Source of the DNA: Streptosporangiaceae bacterium
GTDB lineage: Bacteria > Actinomycetota > Actinomycetes > Streptosporangiales > Streptosporangiaceae
NCBI GenBank assembly: GCA_030040475.1
Contig: JASHTQ010000385.1
Span: 1-48,211, forward strand
DNA length: 48,211 nt
Direction: 5' to 3'
The translations under genes were made by a program, and so were the position numbers. The notes below the pieces were generated by a model that searched no databases, was not told the DNA's origin, and was given only the letters and a program-made list of their open reading frames with translations. Every line of letters starts with the position of its first letter. The first letter of the stretch is position 1. Below are positions 7,956 through 16,426 of the stretch, one piece after another.

Positions 7956-9362
7956 ATGAACGAACTGGAGAAATCCTGGGACGTCGTCGTCATCGGAGGT
8001 GGGAACGCGGCCCTGGTGAGCGCACTCAGCGCTCGCGATTGCGGTGCGTCCGTGCTGGTTCTGGAACGCGCTCCGGGCGCCCTGCGTGGTGGTAATACCC
8101 GCCATACCAGAAACATCCGCTATGTTCACGAGGAAGTCGATAAATATAACAGCGGCGCCTATCGCTACGAGGAGATGTGGGCCGACCTCTGCGGCGTCGG
8201 CAGCGGCCCGAATGACGAGGTGCTGGCGAAGTTCACCGTCGACAACTCCCGGTCGGTCCCGGCGTGGATGACCGCGCACGGTGCCATGTGGCAGCGACCG
8301 CTGACCGGGACCCTCCACCTGGGGCGGACCAACAGATTCTTTCTCGGCGGGGGGAAGGCCCTGCTCAACAGCTACTATCGCACTGCACGGGACCGCGGGG
8401 TGGAGGTGCGCTACGAGGCGTCTGCCGAACGGTTCGGCTTCGACGGTCATCTGTGCACGTCAATCACGGTGACAGCAGACGGCGGGGAGTACGTCCTCCG
8501 GCCGAAGGCCGTCATCTGCGCTAGCGGAGGATTCGAGGCGAACATAGCCTGGCTGGAGCGCTACTGGGGTCCCGCAGCGCGGAACTACCATATCCGCGGT
8601 CCTGCCTATAACGACGGCGCGATTCTCGCCCGTCTCCTCGAAGCCGGCGCGGAAACCGCCGGCGAGGAGCGCGGATTCCACGCGACGGCGGTGGACGCCC
8701 GCAGCCCTAAGTTTGACGGGGGAATCGCGACACGGCTGGACAATATTCCATTCGGGATCGTCGTAAATCGGCACGCTCGCCGCTTCTATGACGAGGGCGA
8801 GGATATCTGGCCGAAACGATATGCGATCTGGGGCACCAACATCGCGATGCAACCCGATCAGATCGCATATGGCCTATGGGACAGTAAGGTATCCAGGCTG
8901 TTCCTGCCGCCCATGTACGGACCATATCACGCCGCTTCCATAACCGATCTGGCGCAGCAGTTGGGGCTTGATCCCCGTATCCTCGCGCACACCGTGGAGA
9001 GCTACAATGCTGCGGTTCCGCTAGATGCAGTGCGCCGATTCGACCCGGCGCGGCTGGATGCCGTCGCGACCCGAGGTATTGACCCACCGAAAAGCAACTG
9101 GGCCATGCCGCTGGATACGCCGCCCTTTTTCGCGGTGCCGATGCGGCCCGGTATCACGTTCACCTATATGGGCGTACGTGTCGACGAGAGCGCGCGGGTG
9201 CAGTCGCAGGACGGCAGCCGGTTTGAGAATGTGTTCGCGGCCGGGGAGATCATGTCGGGCAACGTTCTGTCCACTGGTTACCTGGCCGGCTTCGGCATGA
9301 CGATCGGAACCGTCTGGGGCCGCGTGGCCGGCCAGGAGGCAGCACGCTATGTCGATAGATGA
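7956..9362 (+). CDS. tcuA: FAD-dependent tricarballylate dehydrogenase-like protein
   Basis: FAD flavoprotein of the fumarate reductase/succinate dehydrogenase flavoprotein superfamily, 468 residues. The dinucleotide loop GGGNAA lies at about 14-19, and RGGNTRHTRNIR near 45-56 is typical of TcuA, which oxidises tricarballylate to cis-aconitate. A C-terminal GEIMSGNVLSTGYLAGFGMTIG closes the FAD site. The ATG at 7956 starts directly at the flavin domain; an upstream ATG at 7923 would add 11 unconserved residues. The 3' end overlaps tcuB by 14 nt. The usual tcuC transporter and tcuR regulator are absent, so a different tricarboxylate-like substrate is possible. Confidence 0.83.
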   Translation: MNELEKSWDVVVIGGGNAALVSALSARDCGASVLVLERAPGALRGGNTRHTRNIRYVHEEVDKYNSGAYRYEEMWADLCGVGSGPNDEVLAKFTVDNSRSVPAWMTAHGAMWQRPLTGTLHLGRTNRFFLGGGKALLNSYYRTARDRGVEVRYEASAERFGFDGHLCTSITVTADGGEYVLRPKAVICASGGFEANIAWLERYWGPAARNYHIRGPAYNDGAILARLLEAGAETAGEERGFHATAVDARSPKFDGGIATRLDNIPFGIVVNRHARRFYDEGEDIWPKRYAIWGTNIAMQPDQIAYGLWDSKVSRLFLPPMYGPYHAASITDLAQQLGLDPRILAHTVESYNAAVPLDAVRRFDPARLDAVATRGIDPPKSNWAMPLDTPPFFAVPMRPGITFTYMGVRVDESARVQSQDGSRFENVFAAGEIMSGNVLSTGYLAGFGMTIGTVWGRVAGQEAARYVDR

Positions 9363-10434
9363 GCTGTTCAGCGAGGCGCGGCGGCAACTAACCGTCTGCA
9401 ACTCCTGCCGGTACTGTGAGGCCTACTGTCCGGTCTGGCCGACTCTGGAGCGGCTGACTGACCTGACCGACGGTGATGTCAAGCACCTCTCGAACTTGTG
9501 CCACGACTGCCAGGACTGCTTCACCGCGTGCATGTACGTAGCCCCGCACGAGTTCGCGCTGAATCCGCCTGAGGTTTTCAGCACGATCCGGCTGCAGATG
9601 TACCGGGACTACACCTGGCCGGCCCGGCCGCGCTGGACCCGGGGCCTGCCGGGGATTGCGGCGCTGACCGCGGGCGTCGCTCTGGTAGTTATCGCACTGG
9701 CCGCGCTGCTACACACCGAGACCGCCCGGATCGGCAGTGCCGCGTCGCCTTACCGCCTGCTGCCACACTGGGTGCTCGTTGGCGTTGTGTCGGCACCCGT
9801 CGCGTGGGGAGTGGTCGTCATGGTAATCGCGGCTTCCCGGTACTGGCGCGACGTGCACGGATCGCTGCTGAGCCTGGCTCGGCCCAGGATATGGCTGCTG
9901 ACAATCATCGACGGTCTGTGGCTGCGTCACATGCGCGGCGGCGGGGCGGACTGTACGTACCCCGGAGATGATGCGTCTGGTAGTCGCCGCCGGTACCACA
10001 TGTGTCTGGTCGGCGGACTAATGCTGTGCTTCGCTTCAACCGTCGCAGCGGGCGTGCAGGAGGAATTTCTGGGCTGGCAGCCGCCGTACCCGTTCTTCTC
10101 GGTGCCCCCGCTCACCGGGACGATCGGAGGGATCGGGATGATCGCCGGGTGCGCCGGACTGCTCCTGCAGAAGCGCGACAGCGAGACTCGCGCGGGCTCC
10201 CAGGCGATGCGCCGGGCTGATTACGTGCTTCTGTGGTCGCTGGCCGCGCTGGCGGTAACCGGTCTGCTGACGCTTCTGCTACGCGCCACGCCGGCGTTCC
10301 TCCCGATCCTGGTGATTCACCTGGTCACCGTTATCACCTGTTTTGCCGTCGCCCCGTATACGAAATTCATGCATTTCGTCTATAGGTTGCTGTCTATATA
10401 TAAGTACCGCCTGGACGGTGGCGGCAGCGATTAG
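9349..10434 (+). CDS. tcuB: Tricarballylate utilization 4Fe-4S membrane protein
   Basis: Electron-transfer partner of TcuA, passing electrons from the reduced flavin to the membrane quinone pool. The N-terminal 60 residues hold two ferredoxin-like clusters, C17-x2-C20-x2-C23-x3-C27 and C51-x2-C54-x2-C57-x3-C61. The rest is membrane protein with about six hydrophobic segments (near 97-120, 141-160, 218-236, 255-275, 290-308 and 320-338). The 361-residue length fits TcuB/CitB. The ATG lies inside the end of tcuA, so the two are coupled. No clear terminator follows. Confidence 0.87.
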   Translation: MSIDELFSEARRQLTVCNSCRYCEAYCPVWPTLERLTDLTDGDVKHLSNLCHDCQDCFTACMYVAPHEFALNPPEVFSTIRLQMYRDYTWPARPRWTRGLPGIAALTAGVALVVIALAALLHTETARIGSAASPYRLLPHWVLVGVVSAPVAWGVVVMVIAASRYWRDVHGSLLSLARPRIWLLTIIDGLWLRHMRGGGADCTYPGDDASGSRRRYHMCLVGGLMLCFASTVAAGVQEEFLGWQPPYPFFSVPPLTGTIGGIGMIAGCAGLLLQKRDSETRAGSQAMRRADYVLLWSLAALAVTGLLTLLLRATPAFLPILVIHLVTVITCFAVAPYTKFMHFVYRLLSIYKYRLDGGGSD

Positions 10435-10751
10435 GAAAACCACTGGACTCCGGCAGCGACGGAGGAGCACTGTAGTCCCTCCCTCGATAAAAGCGCTCGA
10501 CCCTTAACTTCGCGGCTTTGCTGCGCGGACGCTTCGTGCCCCTAACCCGGCCGCTCGCTCGCATTAACCCGCACCTACCAGAGAAGGCCAGCCATAAGGC
10601 CATGCCGCCATGCCCGGCAAGAGCAACCTGCCTGTTTGAATGGCTGCGGTGATCTAGTGCCGTGGCCGGACACGTTCGTCCCGCGGATCGCACTTGCCGC
10701 AACCGCCGCATCTGACCTGCCTCACCCGCCCCTGCCATCCGCCGCCGACCG

Positions 10752-10799
10752 GATCGTGGGTCAAAACCTCCCCGATAAGGGCAGTAACGACCCACGATC
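10752..10799. repeat. 11-bp perfect inverted repeat, possible mobile-element remnant
   Basis: GATCGTGGGTC (10752-10762) and its exact complement GACCCACGATC (10789-10799) enclose 26 nt. The arms and GTGGGTC ends recall terminal inverted repeats of insertion sequences or a very short miniature element. No transposase lies beside it. As RNA it could fold into a hairpin about 280 nt after tcuB, but there is no U tract. Confidence 0.45.
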
Positions 10800-11032
10800 A
10801 TGACAACAGGTCCGGATCAGGGCGGCGAAGGGAATCACGCGGACGGCTGCCGCGGCGCCCGGCGAGGCAACCGTTGCCTGCTGCGGCACCAGCTCGGGCC
10901 AGCCGACTACCCGGCAAGGCCAAAGCGGTGCGTCGCCTCGACGGCGTCCGCGAAATTCAGGCCCGAGTTATAGCGCCGCCGCCAACGCCCGGGTGGAGTC
11001 GTCGCCTAAGCCCGCTTCTCTGCGATCCGCGT

Positions 11033-11072
11033 GCCGTCTTCCCGTCTTCCCGTCTTCCCGTCTTCCCGTCTT
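11033..11072. repeat. Tandem 8-mer repeat, CCCGTCTT units
   Basis: Four exact CCCGTCTT copies (11041-11072) are preceded by a one-mismatch copy, GCCGTCTT (11033-11040). The 8-nt period cannot be coding in one frame. It has the signature of slipped-strand expansion and stands immediately before a 9-mer repeat block. Confidence 0.85.
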
Positions 11073-11082
11073 GCCGGCGCCC

Positions 11083-11115
11083 GCGCGGTTCGCGCGGTTC
11101 GCGCGGTTCGCGCGC
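11083..11115. repeat. Tandem 9-mer repeat, GCGCGGTTC units
   Basis: Three exact GCGCGGTTC copies (11083-11109) and a partial fourth. Similar short GC-rich 9-mer or 12-mer arrays occur in other gene-free spacers of this window (13021 and 28014-28166). Confidence 0.85.
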
Positions 11116-11278
11116 CGTCTTGCCCGCAGGTCGCTGAGTCCCGCGCGGTCTGCGTGTCCCTTCCCCGCAGCGTCAATCCCCGCTTCCGCCGTCCGGCTCC
11201 GTCGTCCATCGTCTCGGCCGTATTCGGCTCGCGGTCCTGCCGGCAGCGTTCGCGGGACGTGTCAAGATCGATGTTAAA

Positions 11279-11288
11279 TTGTATCCAA
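11279..11288 (-). promoter_or_regulatory. GGATAC-type half-site TTGGATACAA
   Basis: Reads TTGTATCCAA on +, that is TTGGATACAA on -. The same decamer occurs at 37597-37606 and 8 of its bases at 38460-38467. It matches the TNGNNNACNA pattern of FadR/FCD-class GntR operators. It lies 0.3 kb upstream of the importer promoter and could be an auxiliary site. Confidence 0.4.
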
Positions 11289-11574
11289 CTCGACTTGCGC
11301 TGCTCGGCTGCCGCCTGATGGTGGCAGGAGCGCCTCCGCCAGGTTGGAATCCCCAGTCCTCCTAGCCGCCTTCGCCGCACGCGGTTGGTCCCGCAGGAGC
11401 GGGTTTCTGCTGGTCATGGCGTGGCCGGCGGTGTCGAGCCGGACGCCGCACGGGTAACGTCAGGGCGACGCCTCTGCTGCGACGGTCTCGGAGGCTCGGC
11501 AGGGCCGGGTAACTTCCGCCATCCCTTGCGGCGGGAGACCGCCATCCACAGCAGGTCACAGCCTCGTAGCGACC

Positions 11575-11602
11575 TTGACATGTGATCTGGATACGATATC
11601 CT
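11575..11602 (+). promoter_or_regulatory. Strong promoter with 13-bp operator over the -10, ABC importer
   Basis: Consensus TTGACA (11575-11580), 16 nt, TATCCT (11597-11602). GGATACGATATCC (11589-11601), a perfect 5-bp inverted repeat around CGA, covers the -10. Near-identical sites at the same offset to the -10 occur at 13069 and 19274. A repressor here would block polymerase; the GntR/FCD protein at 27177 is the best local candidate. Confidence 0.7.
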
Positions 11603-11749
11603 AACCAGAATCCCAGGTGAAATCGGTACGACCAGGCGGCAACAGGAAGTTGCAGCCGGGTCTGGCTCCGTCTCGGAAGCGGAAGTTGCACAAGGAATAC
11701 AATTTTGCAGGCGTCGTGCGTGAGGTCACGGTGACGATGGGAGCCCGTA

Positions 11750-12883
11750 ATGAGACCTAGACTGCCCATGTGGAAGATCGCGGCGGCATGCGCTGCCGGG
11801 ACGACTTTGCTCATCGCAGGGTGCAGCAGCAGCGGTAGCAGTAGCACCTCCGGCAGCGGCACTACGGCCGTCACGACTGGGCCCGCGTCCAGCGCCGTGT
11901 CGGCCATCCTGAGCCAGCTGAACGGCAAGAGCCTGAGCGCAAGGGATAGCGAGTTGGCCGCCATGGCCAAGAAGGCCGGAGAGACGTCGGTCACCCTCTA
12001 CACGACATGCTCGGACTGCACCACCATGCTCGCCAATTTCAAGGCGAAGTACGGCATCACCGTCAACCTCTACTCCTCCGATGCGAACTCCGTACTGGAG
12101 CGCATTGACCAGGAGGCCAAGGCCGGGCGGCCGGGCGCCGATATCGCGATGCTGCCGAGCATCAACATGTACACGCTGCAGGACCAGAAGCTGCTCACTG
12201 CTTACACGACGCCGGTCAATTCCCAGCTGGTACCCGGGGCAGTCAACAAGGACTTCAGCGCGCTCAGTATCAGTGTGGCAGGTGCCTGCTGGAACACAAA
12301 GGCGTTTCCCAACGGTCCCGGATCGAACTGGGAGCAGATACTTGAGAACAAGAATGCGCACTACGCGTTCAACTCTACCGAGGTCCAGTGGTTCGCCGGC
12401 GTCGTGCAGTGGCTTGAGCAGGACAAGGGCTACACGCTGAACGCGGCCCTCAAGCTCTTCGACAGCGCGGCCAAGCGCGGGTCGAGCATCACCTCCTCCA
12501 GCCAGGTGGCTAGCTCGGTCGCGACCGGGCAGTACAACGTGGCCATGCCGGGCGCATGGAACCAGTGCGCGAAGGAAGCGGAGTCCGGAGCGCCGATCGC
12601 GGAGACGCCCATCGTCAACCCGGTGTTCGGCCAGCCCCTCGGCCCGGGCATCGTGTCGTCCTCGAAGGCTGCCGCGGCCGACCTGCTGCTCATCGACTAC
12701 ATGCTGTCCCAGCCCACGCAGATCACATATGCGAAGGACTCGGGTCGGGTACCCTCCCAGGCCGGGATCGGCGGCTCGCTCCCCTCGGGATCGCAGCTGG
12801 AGATGGAACCCGAGTCGATCTGGGGGAATGCGACCCAGACGCAATACTGGACCAACCTCTACGCTCAGGTCCTGCGGAACTAG
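11750..12883 (+). CDS. ABC transporter substrate-binding lipoprotein (family 1)
   Basis: Extracellular solute-binding protein tethered as a lipoprotein. Residues 1-25 form a signal peptide with lipobox LIAGC and lipidated Cys25, followed by a Ser/Thr/Gly-rich linker to about residue 48. The 377-residue length and the mature start VTLYTTCSD resemble binding proteins of the iron(III)/spermidine/2-aminoethylphosphonate type. The ligand is not evident; I do not see the paired Tyr iron ligands clearly enough to call iron. GGGAG lies 6 nt before the ATG. Its ATPase and permease follow after 367 nt with their own promoter, which would let binding protein be made in excess. Confidence 0.88.
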   Translation: MRPRLPMWKIAAACAAGTTLLIAGCSSSGSSSTSGSGTTAVTTGPASSAVSAILSQLNGKSLSARDSELAAMAKKAGETSVTLYTTCSDCTTMLANFKAKYGITVNLYSSDANSVLERIDQEAKAGRPGADIAMLPSINMYTLQDQKLLTAYTTPVNSQLVPGAVNKDFSALSISVAGACWNTKAFPNGPGSNWEQILENKNAHYAFNSTEVQWFAGVVQWLEQDKGYTLNAALKLFDSAAKRGSSITSSSQVASSVATGQYNVAMPGAWNQCAKEAESGAPIAETPIVNPVFGQPLGPGIVSSSKAAAADLLLIDYMLSQPTQITYAKDSGRVPSQAGIGGSLPSGSQLEMEPESIWGNATQTQYWTNLYAQVLRN

Positions 12884-12904
12884 TGCCCCCGGATGCCGAC
12901 GAGC

Positions 12905-12918
12905 CCGGCCGCGGCCGG
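12905..12918 (+). terminator. GC hairpin after the binding-protein gene
   Basis: CCGGCCGCGGCCGG is a 14-bp perfect palindrome folding as a five-pair stem with a CGCG loop. There is no U tract, so it is more likely an mRNA-end stabiliser or partial attenuator than a full intrinsic terminator. Confidence 0.35.
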
Positions 12919-13052
12919 CTGCTCTTCCGCCCGTCAGACGCGACGGGCCGAGGTCAGCGCGCCCCGCAGCCGGGCTCGGTTCGTCGGCGGGCTGGTCGGT
13001 AACGATCATTGGCGGGCGGGCGCACCCGGCGCACCCGGCGCGCCCGCGTTGC

Positions 13053-13082
13053 TTGCTCCGATAACATTGAATGCCATATTCT
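13053..13082 (+). promoter_or_regulatory. Promoter with 13-bp operator over the -10, ATPase-permease operon
   Basis: TTGCTC (13053-13058), 18 nt, TATTCT (13077-13082). GAATGCCATATTC (13069-13081) overlaps the -10 with exactly the 8-nt offset seen at 11589 and 19274, and is itself an imperfect inverted repeat (GAAT/ATTC). Two 9-mer GC repeats lie just upstream of the -35. Confidence 0.55.
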
Positions 13083-13250
13083 GCACACAATAGAAGCTTC
13101 GGTTTCCCAACCAGGCCGCGTGTACCCCTGCGGCAGGTGTGGTCACGACGGTGTGCGCACCACGGTTCATGCCCGGGCCTATGGTGCCCCGGTCATTCTC
13201 AAGGCACGGCACCCCGAGTCGCCTGCCAGCAGCTACTTGCACGGGAGGAC

Positions 13251-14447
13251 ATGCCTGTGGCTCATTCGTCAGTCGTGACAGTCAGGGGCCTGAAGAAGAC
13301 CTTCGGCGAGCGAAGGCGTAAGAGTTCCCAGCAGGTCGCGGTGGCGGGCATTGACTTCGACATCAAGGCCGGGCAGCTCTTCACTTTCCTCGGACCCTCC
13401 GGGTGCGGCAAGACGACGACGTTGCGCTGCCTGGCCGGGCTTGAACACCCCGACGAGGGCGAGATAGCCGTCGGCGGGAAGGTGGTCTACTCATCCGCCG
13501 GCGGTATCAAGGTGCAGAGCGCGGATCGTGGATTCGGGATGGTTTTCCAGTCCTATGCGATCTGGCCGCACATGACGGTTTTCGAGAACGCGGCGTTTCC
13601 GCTGCGGGTGATGAGGCGCCGGGAAAGGCCGAGCCGGAAGGAGATCACCCAGCGGGTTGAACAGGCGCTTGCCACAGTGCAACTGGCTGAGGTAGCCGGA
13701 AGGCACGCCACGAAGCTGTCCGGCGGGCAGCAGCAGCGGCTTGCGCTCGCCCGCGCCCTCGTGATGCAGCCGCCGTTCCTGCTGCTCGATGAGCCGCTCT
13801 CCAACCTGGACGCGAAGCTTCGCGACGAGATGAGGTTCGAGCTCAAGCGGCTCCAGCGCGAGCTGGGCATCACCACGGCGTACGTCACCCACGATCAGGC
13901 CGAGGCGCTGGCGATGTCCAACATGATCGGCGTCATGAACCACGGCAAGCTGGTTCAGCTCGGCAGGCCGCGGGAGATCTACTACACGCCCAAAGACACC
14001 TTCGTCGCCGATTTCATCGGCGCGGCCAACCTGATGAAGTGCACGTCGCTGCGGCCCGTATCGGACACCGAGATCGAAGCAGAGATCGCCGGGGGGCTGA
14101 AGACCAGGGTGCTCAGGCAGAACGCCGTCGCCGGCGCCGAGTCGGGCGCGTGGCTGTACATCCGCCCGGAATTCATCCGGATCTCGCCGGCGAAGGACGG
14201 CGGCCCCCACGACAGCGGCCCCCACGACAGCGGGCCGCCCGACGGCGAGCCCTGGGTGGGCGTGGTCGAGGCACGGAACTTCCTCGGCACCACCTCCGAG
14301 CACAAGATCAGGATCGGCGACGCGACCATCAGGACCAGCGCGGGCGCGAAGCGCGACGATGACGGGCCCACGTCCTACCCGCCAGGCCAGAAGGTGTACC
14401 TGGAGTTTGACCCGAGCGAGGTACGGCTGGTGGGCGGCCCCGAATGA
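13251..14447 (+). CDS. ABC transporter ATP-binding protein
   Basis: Importer ATPase of the iron/spermidine/sugar type, 398 residues from the ATG. Walker A GPSGCGKT lies at 48-55, the Q-loop is in MVFQSYAIWPHMT, the signature LSGGQQQR is near 152, Walker B is LLLDEPLSNLD, and the H-loop is YVTHDQAEAL. The C-terminal 110 residues form a TOBE regulatory domain interrupted by a duplicated GPHDS-rich insertion. GGGAGG ends only 2 nt before the ATG but 8 nt before the in-frame GTG at 13257, which may be the true start. It overlaps the permease gene by 4 nt. Confidence 0.9.
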   Translation: MPVAHSSVVTVRGLKKTFGERRRKSSQQVAVAGIDFDIKAGQLFTFLGPSGCGKTTTLRCLAGLEHPDEGEIAVGGKVVYSSAGGIKVQSADRGFGMVFQSYAIWPHMTVFENAAFPLRVMRRRERPSRKEITQRVEQALATVQLAEVAGRHATKLSGGQQQRLALARALVMQPPFLLLDEPLSNLDAKLRDEMRFELKRLQRELGITTAYVTHDQAEALAMSNMIGVMNHGKLVQLGRPREIYYTPKDTFVADFIGAANLMKCTSLRPVSDTEIEAEIAGGLKTRVLRQNAVAGAESGAWLYIRPEFIRISPAKDGGPHDSGPHDSGPPDGEPWVGVVEARNFLGTTSEHKIRIGDATIRTSAGAKRDDDGPTSYPPGQKVYLEFDPSEVRLVGGPE

Positions 14448-16204
14448 TCGCCGATGCGCAGACCCAGCTTCCGGGCAGCGGCGCTGGCGGCCCGATCGGC
14501 AAGCTGCTCACCAAGGTGGCCGGCGAGCGCAGGCAAGCCAGGCTGATCGTCGTCGTGCTTGTCGGCCTGCTGGTGGCCTACCTGGTCATCGGGCCGCTCG
14601 TGTTTCTCGTCCGGCAGACGTTCTTCGCGAACGGCTCGTTCTCTCTCAGCACATTCAGCAACGCCTTCCATGTCGTCAGCTTCTGGCAGCTGGTCAGCAA
14701 CACCCTGCTGTTCGCTGCGGGCGCCACCGTCCTGTCCGTCGTGTTCGGCACCGGACTCGCCTATTGCGCCGAGCGGACGAACATTCCGGGCAGGCGGCTG
14801 CTGTACGCGGTGGCCCTGGTCCCGCTCGTGATTCCCGGCGTCCTGTACGCGTCTGCGTGGGAGATACTCGCCAGCCCCGGCGTGGGGGCGCTGAGCGAGC
14901 TGCTCGCACCGCTGGGCATCAACATCAACGTCTTCTCCATCGAGGGGATGATCTGGGTCCAGGGGCTCAGCAGCGTGCCGTTGTCATTCCTGCTTATGAT
15001 GGCGGCCTTCAAGTCCATGGATCCCACCTTGGAGGAATGCGCGCAGGTGTCGGGTGCACGACTGGGCAGCATTGTCAGGAGGGTTACGCTCAGGCTGGCG
15101 ATGCCCGCACTCATCGGTACGCTGCTGCTGACCTTCATACGTAACATCGAGGGTTTCGAGGTCCCGACAATCCTGGGCATCCCGGCGAAGGTGTGGGTCA
15201 TTCCCTCCCTCATCTGGAACATTCTCGACACCTTCCCGCCCGACTACGGCGCGGCCGGCGTTTACTCGGTCATCCTGATGGTGATCGGCGGTATCGGCAT
15301 CTGGCTGTATTACAGGGTCGTCGGCCGGGGGAACAAGTACGCCGTGGTAAGCGGCAGGGCTTACCGGTCAGGCGGCATAGACCTTGGCCGGGCCAAGTGG
15401 CCCGCCTTCGCGGCCCTGCTTGTGTACGTGCTGATCGCCTTGATCTTGCCGTTCCTCGCCCTGCTCTACACGTCGCTGCGGCCGTACTGGGGACGGGTAG
15501 AGCCCGGCACCTTCTTCCAGGGCCTCAGCCTGAACAATTACTCGTTCCTTGTGAACAGCGGCGATCCTCTCCATGGCCTGCTGAATTCGCTGGAGCTTTC
15601 GGCGGGCGCCGCGACGGTCGTGATGCTCTTGATGGCGGTCGCGGCCTGGATTGTCATGCGGAGCGACGCGCCCGGGCGAATGGTGCTCGACGGCCTGTCC
15701 TTCGTCCCGCTTGTGATGCCCGGCATCGTACTTGGCGTCTCGGTGCTGATCTTCTACCTCTGGCTGCCGGCTCCTGTCTACGGGACACTGTGGGTGCTGC
15801 TGATCGCGTACGCCACGAAGGGGCTGCCATACGGCATGCGGTACGCCTCGGCCTCGATCGCCCAGCTCGGCAAGGAGCTTGAGGAGTCCGCCTTCGTGAG
15901 CGGCGCAACCTGGCTGCAGACGTTCCGGCGGGTGATCCTGCCCTTGCTCTGGCCCGGCCTGCTCGCGGGATGGCTGTACATAGTGATGTCGAGCATGGGA
16001 GAGCTGCCGGCCTCGCTGCTGCTCTACTCCCCGGGCAGCGTGGTGCTTCCCGTCGTGATCTGGACCCAGAGCAGCAACGGCCAGTACACGCAGCTCGCCG
16101 CCCTCGGCGTGGTGATGATCCTGCTGCTCGTCGTGCTGGTCCTGGCGGCCGCGGTGCTCTCCCGGCGGTTCGGGGTCAGGGTCAGGGAGCAAGTCGGCCC
16201 CTAG
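14444..16204 (+). CDS. ABC transporter permease, fused two-domain
   Basis: Inner-membrane channel of the importer: two binding-protein-dependent permease domains in one 586-residue chain, as in FbpB/AfuB-type systems, so one protein supplies both halves. Each half has about six hydrophobic segments and an EAA loop contacting the ATPase: LEECAQVSGARLGSIVRRVTL near 195-215 and LEESAFVSGATWLQTFRRVILP near 480-501. The first transmembrane segment starts near residue 30, after a charged cytoplasmic tail. The ATG lies in an ATGA overlap with the ATPase stop. The substrate is unknown; the neighbouring hydroxyacid oxidase suggests an organic acid (inference). Confidence 0.92.
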   Translation: MIADAQTQLPGSGAGGPIGKLLTKVAGERRQARLIVVVLVGLLVAYLVIGPLVFLVRQTFFANGSFSLSTFSNAFHVVSFWQLVSNTLLFAAGATVLSVVFGTGLAYCAERTNIPGRRLLYAVALVPLVIPGVLYASAWEILASPGVGALSELLAPLGININVFSIEGMIWVQGLSSVPLSFLLMMAAFKSMDPTLEECAQVSGARLGSIVRRVTLRLAMPALIGTLLLTFIRNIEGFEVPTILGIPAKVWVIPSLIWNILDTFPPDYGAAGVYSVILMVIGGIGIWLYYRVVGRGNKYAVVSGRAYRSGGIDLGRAKWPAFAALLVYVLIALILPFLALLYTSLRPYWGRVEPGTFFQGLSLNNYSFLVNSGDPLHGLLNSLELSAGAATVVMLLMAVAAWIVMRSDAPGRMVLDGLSFVPLVMPGIVLGVSVLIFYLWLPAPVYGTLWVLLIAYATKGLPYGMRYASASIAQLGKELEESAFVSGATWLQTFRRVILPLLWPGLLAGWLYIVMSSMGELPASLLLYSPGSVVLPVVIWTQSSNGQYTQLAALGVVMILLLVVLVLAAAVLSRRFGVRVREQVGP

Positions 16205-16266
16205 CCGCCGCCCCCCGCTTGCCGGTAAATCCGCCGTCTACCTGCGTTTCCGGTTTCGGGCCGATC

Positions 16267-16295
16267 TTGACCCCTAGTCGTATATTGAATAATAT
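16267..16295 (+). promoter_or_regulatory. Candidate promoter of the FMN oxidase-aldehyde dehydrogenase operon
   Basis: TTGACC (16267-16272), 17 nt, TAATAT (16290-16295), in a short AT-rich patch between GC-rich stretches. The -10 region GAATAATATC keeps both halves of the GAATA/TATC operator but with shortened spacing, so it is at best a degenerate version of the 13-bp site. Confidence 0.5.
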
Positions 16296-16392
16296 CTTCA
16301 AAGACGCGTGTACTGGCCGAGCCTTCGGCACCAGTGCGTGCTGTCGCTGCGCCGTCCCCGATAGCTGACGATCAAGGCCGGTGAACTGGCCC

Positions 16393-16408
16393 CCGGCGGG
16401 TCCGCCGG
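16393..16408 (+). promoter_or_regulatory. Hairpin next to the ribosome site of the FMN oxidase
   Basis: CCGGCGG-GT-CCGCCGG folds as a six-pair GC stem with a GGTC loop. It ends 6 nt before the AGGAG at 16415. It could stabilise the leader or influence ribosome access; no direct evidence for either. Confidence 0.35.
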
Positions 16409-16426
16409 TGTGAGAGGAGATCGGTC

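Larger units (their letters stand above)
10435..11749. other. 1.3-kb gene-free region
   Basis: Open frames here are low-complexity or lack recognisable domains and I support none as a gene. The segment holds an 11-bp inverted repeat (10752-10799), two blocks of short tandem repeats (11033-11072 and 11083-11115), a TTGTATCCAA site (11279-11288) and the promoter of the ABC importer (11575-11602). It separates the tcu operon from the importer and may contain decayed mobile DNA, but no transposase fragment is readable. Confidence 0.6.
12884..13250. other. Spacer between binding protein and ATPase genes
   Basis: 367 nt without a gene. It contains the palindrome CCGGCCGCGGCCGG (12905-12918), a possible attenuating hairpin 22 nt after the stop. 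Two CGCACCCGG units (13021-13038) follow, then the promoter/operator at 13053-13082. A leader of about 160 nt runs to the ATPase gene. Confidence 0.6.

Noticed and set aside
10394..10801. 135-codon frame on - in the gene-free region
   Set aside because: No domain, biased composition, and it begins within the 11-bp inverted repeat and ends inside tcuB.
11033..11115. Possible CRISPR-like array
   Set aside because: Units are 8 and 9 nt, contiguous and without spacers; no cas genes are present.
10694..11137. 147-codon frame on + through the tandem repeats
   Set aside because: Low-complexity Arg/Pro/Ser translation of GC repeats without a ribosome site.
11750..12883. Iron(III)-binding protein specifically
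   Set aside because: The fold and partners allow it, but I cannot identify the paired Tyr iron ligands, so no ligand is assigned.
11726..13090. 454-codon open frame on - over the binding-protein gene
   Set aside because: The + strand has a lipoprotein signal and a clear solute-binding protein; the - frame lacks any motif and crosses the spacer repeats.
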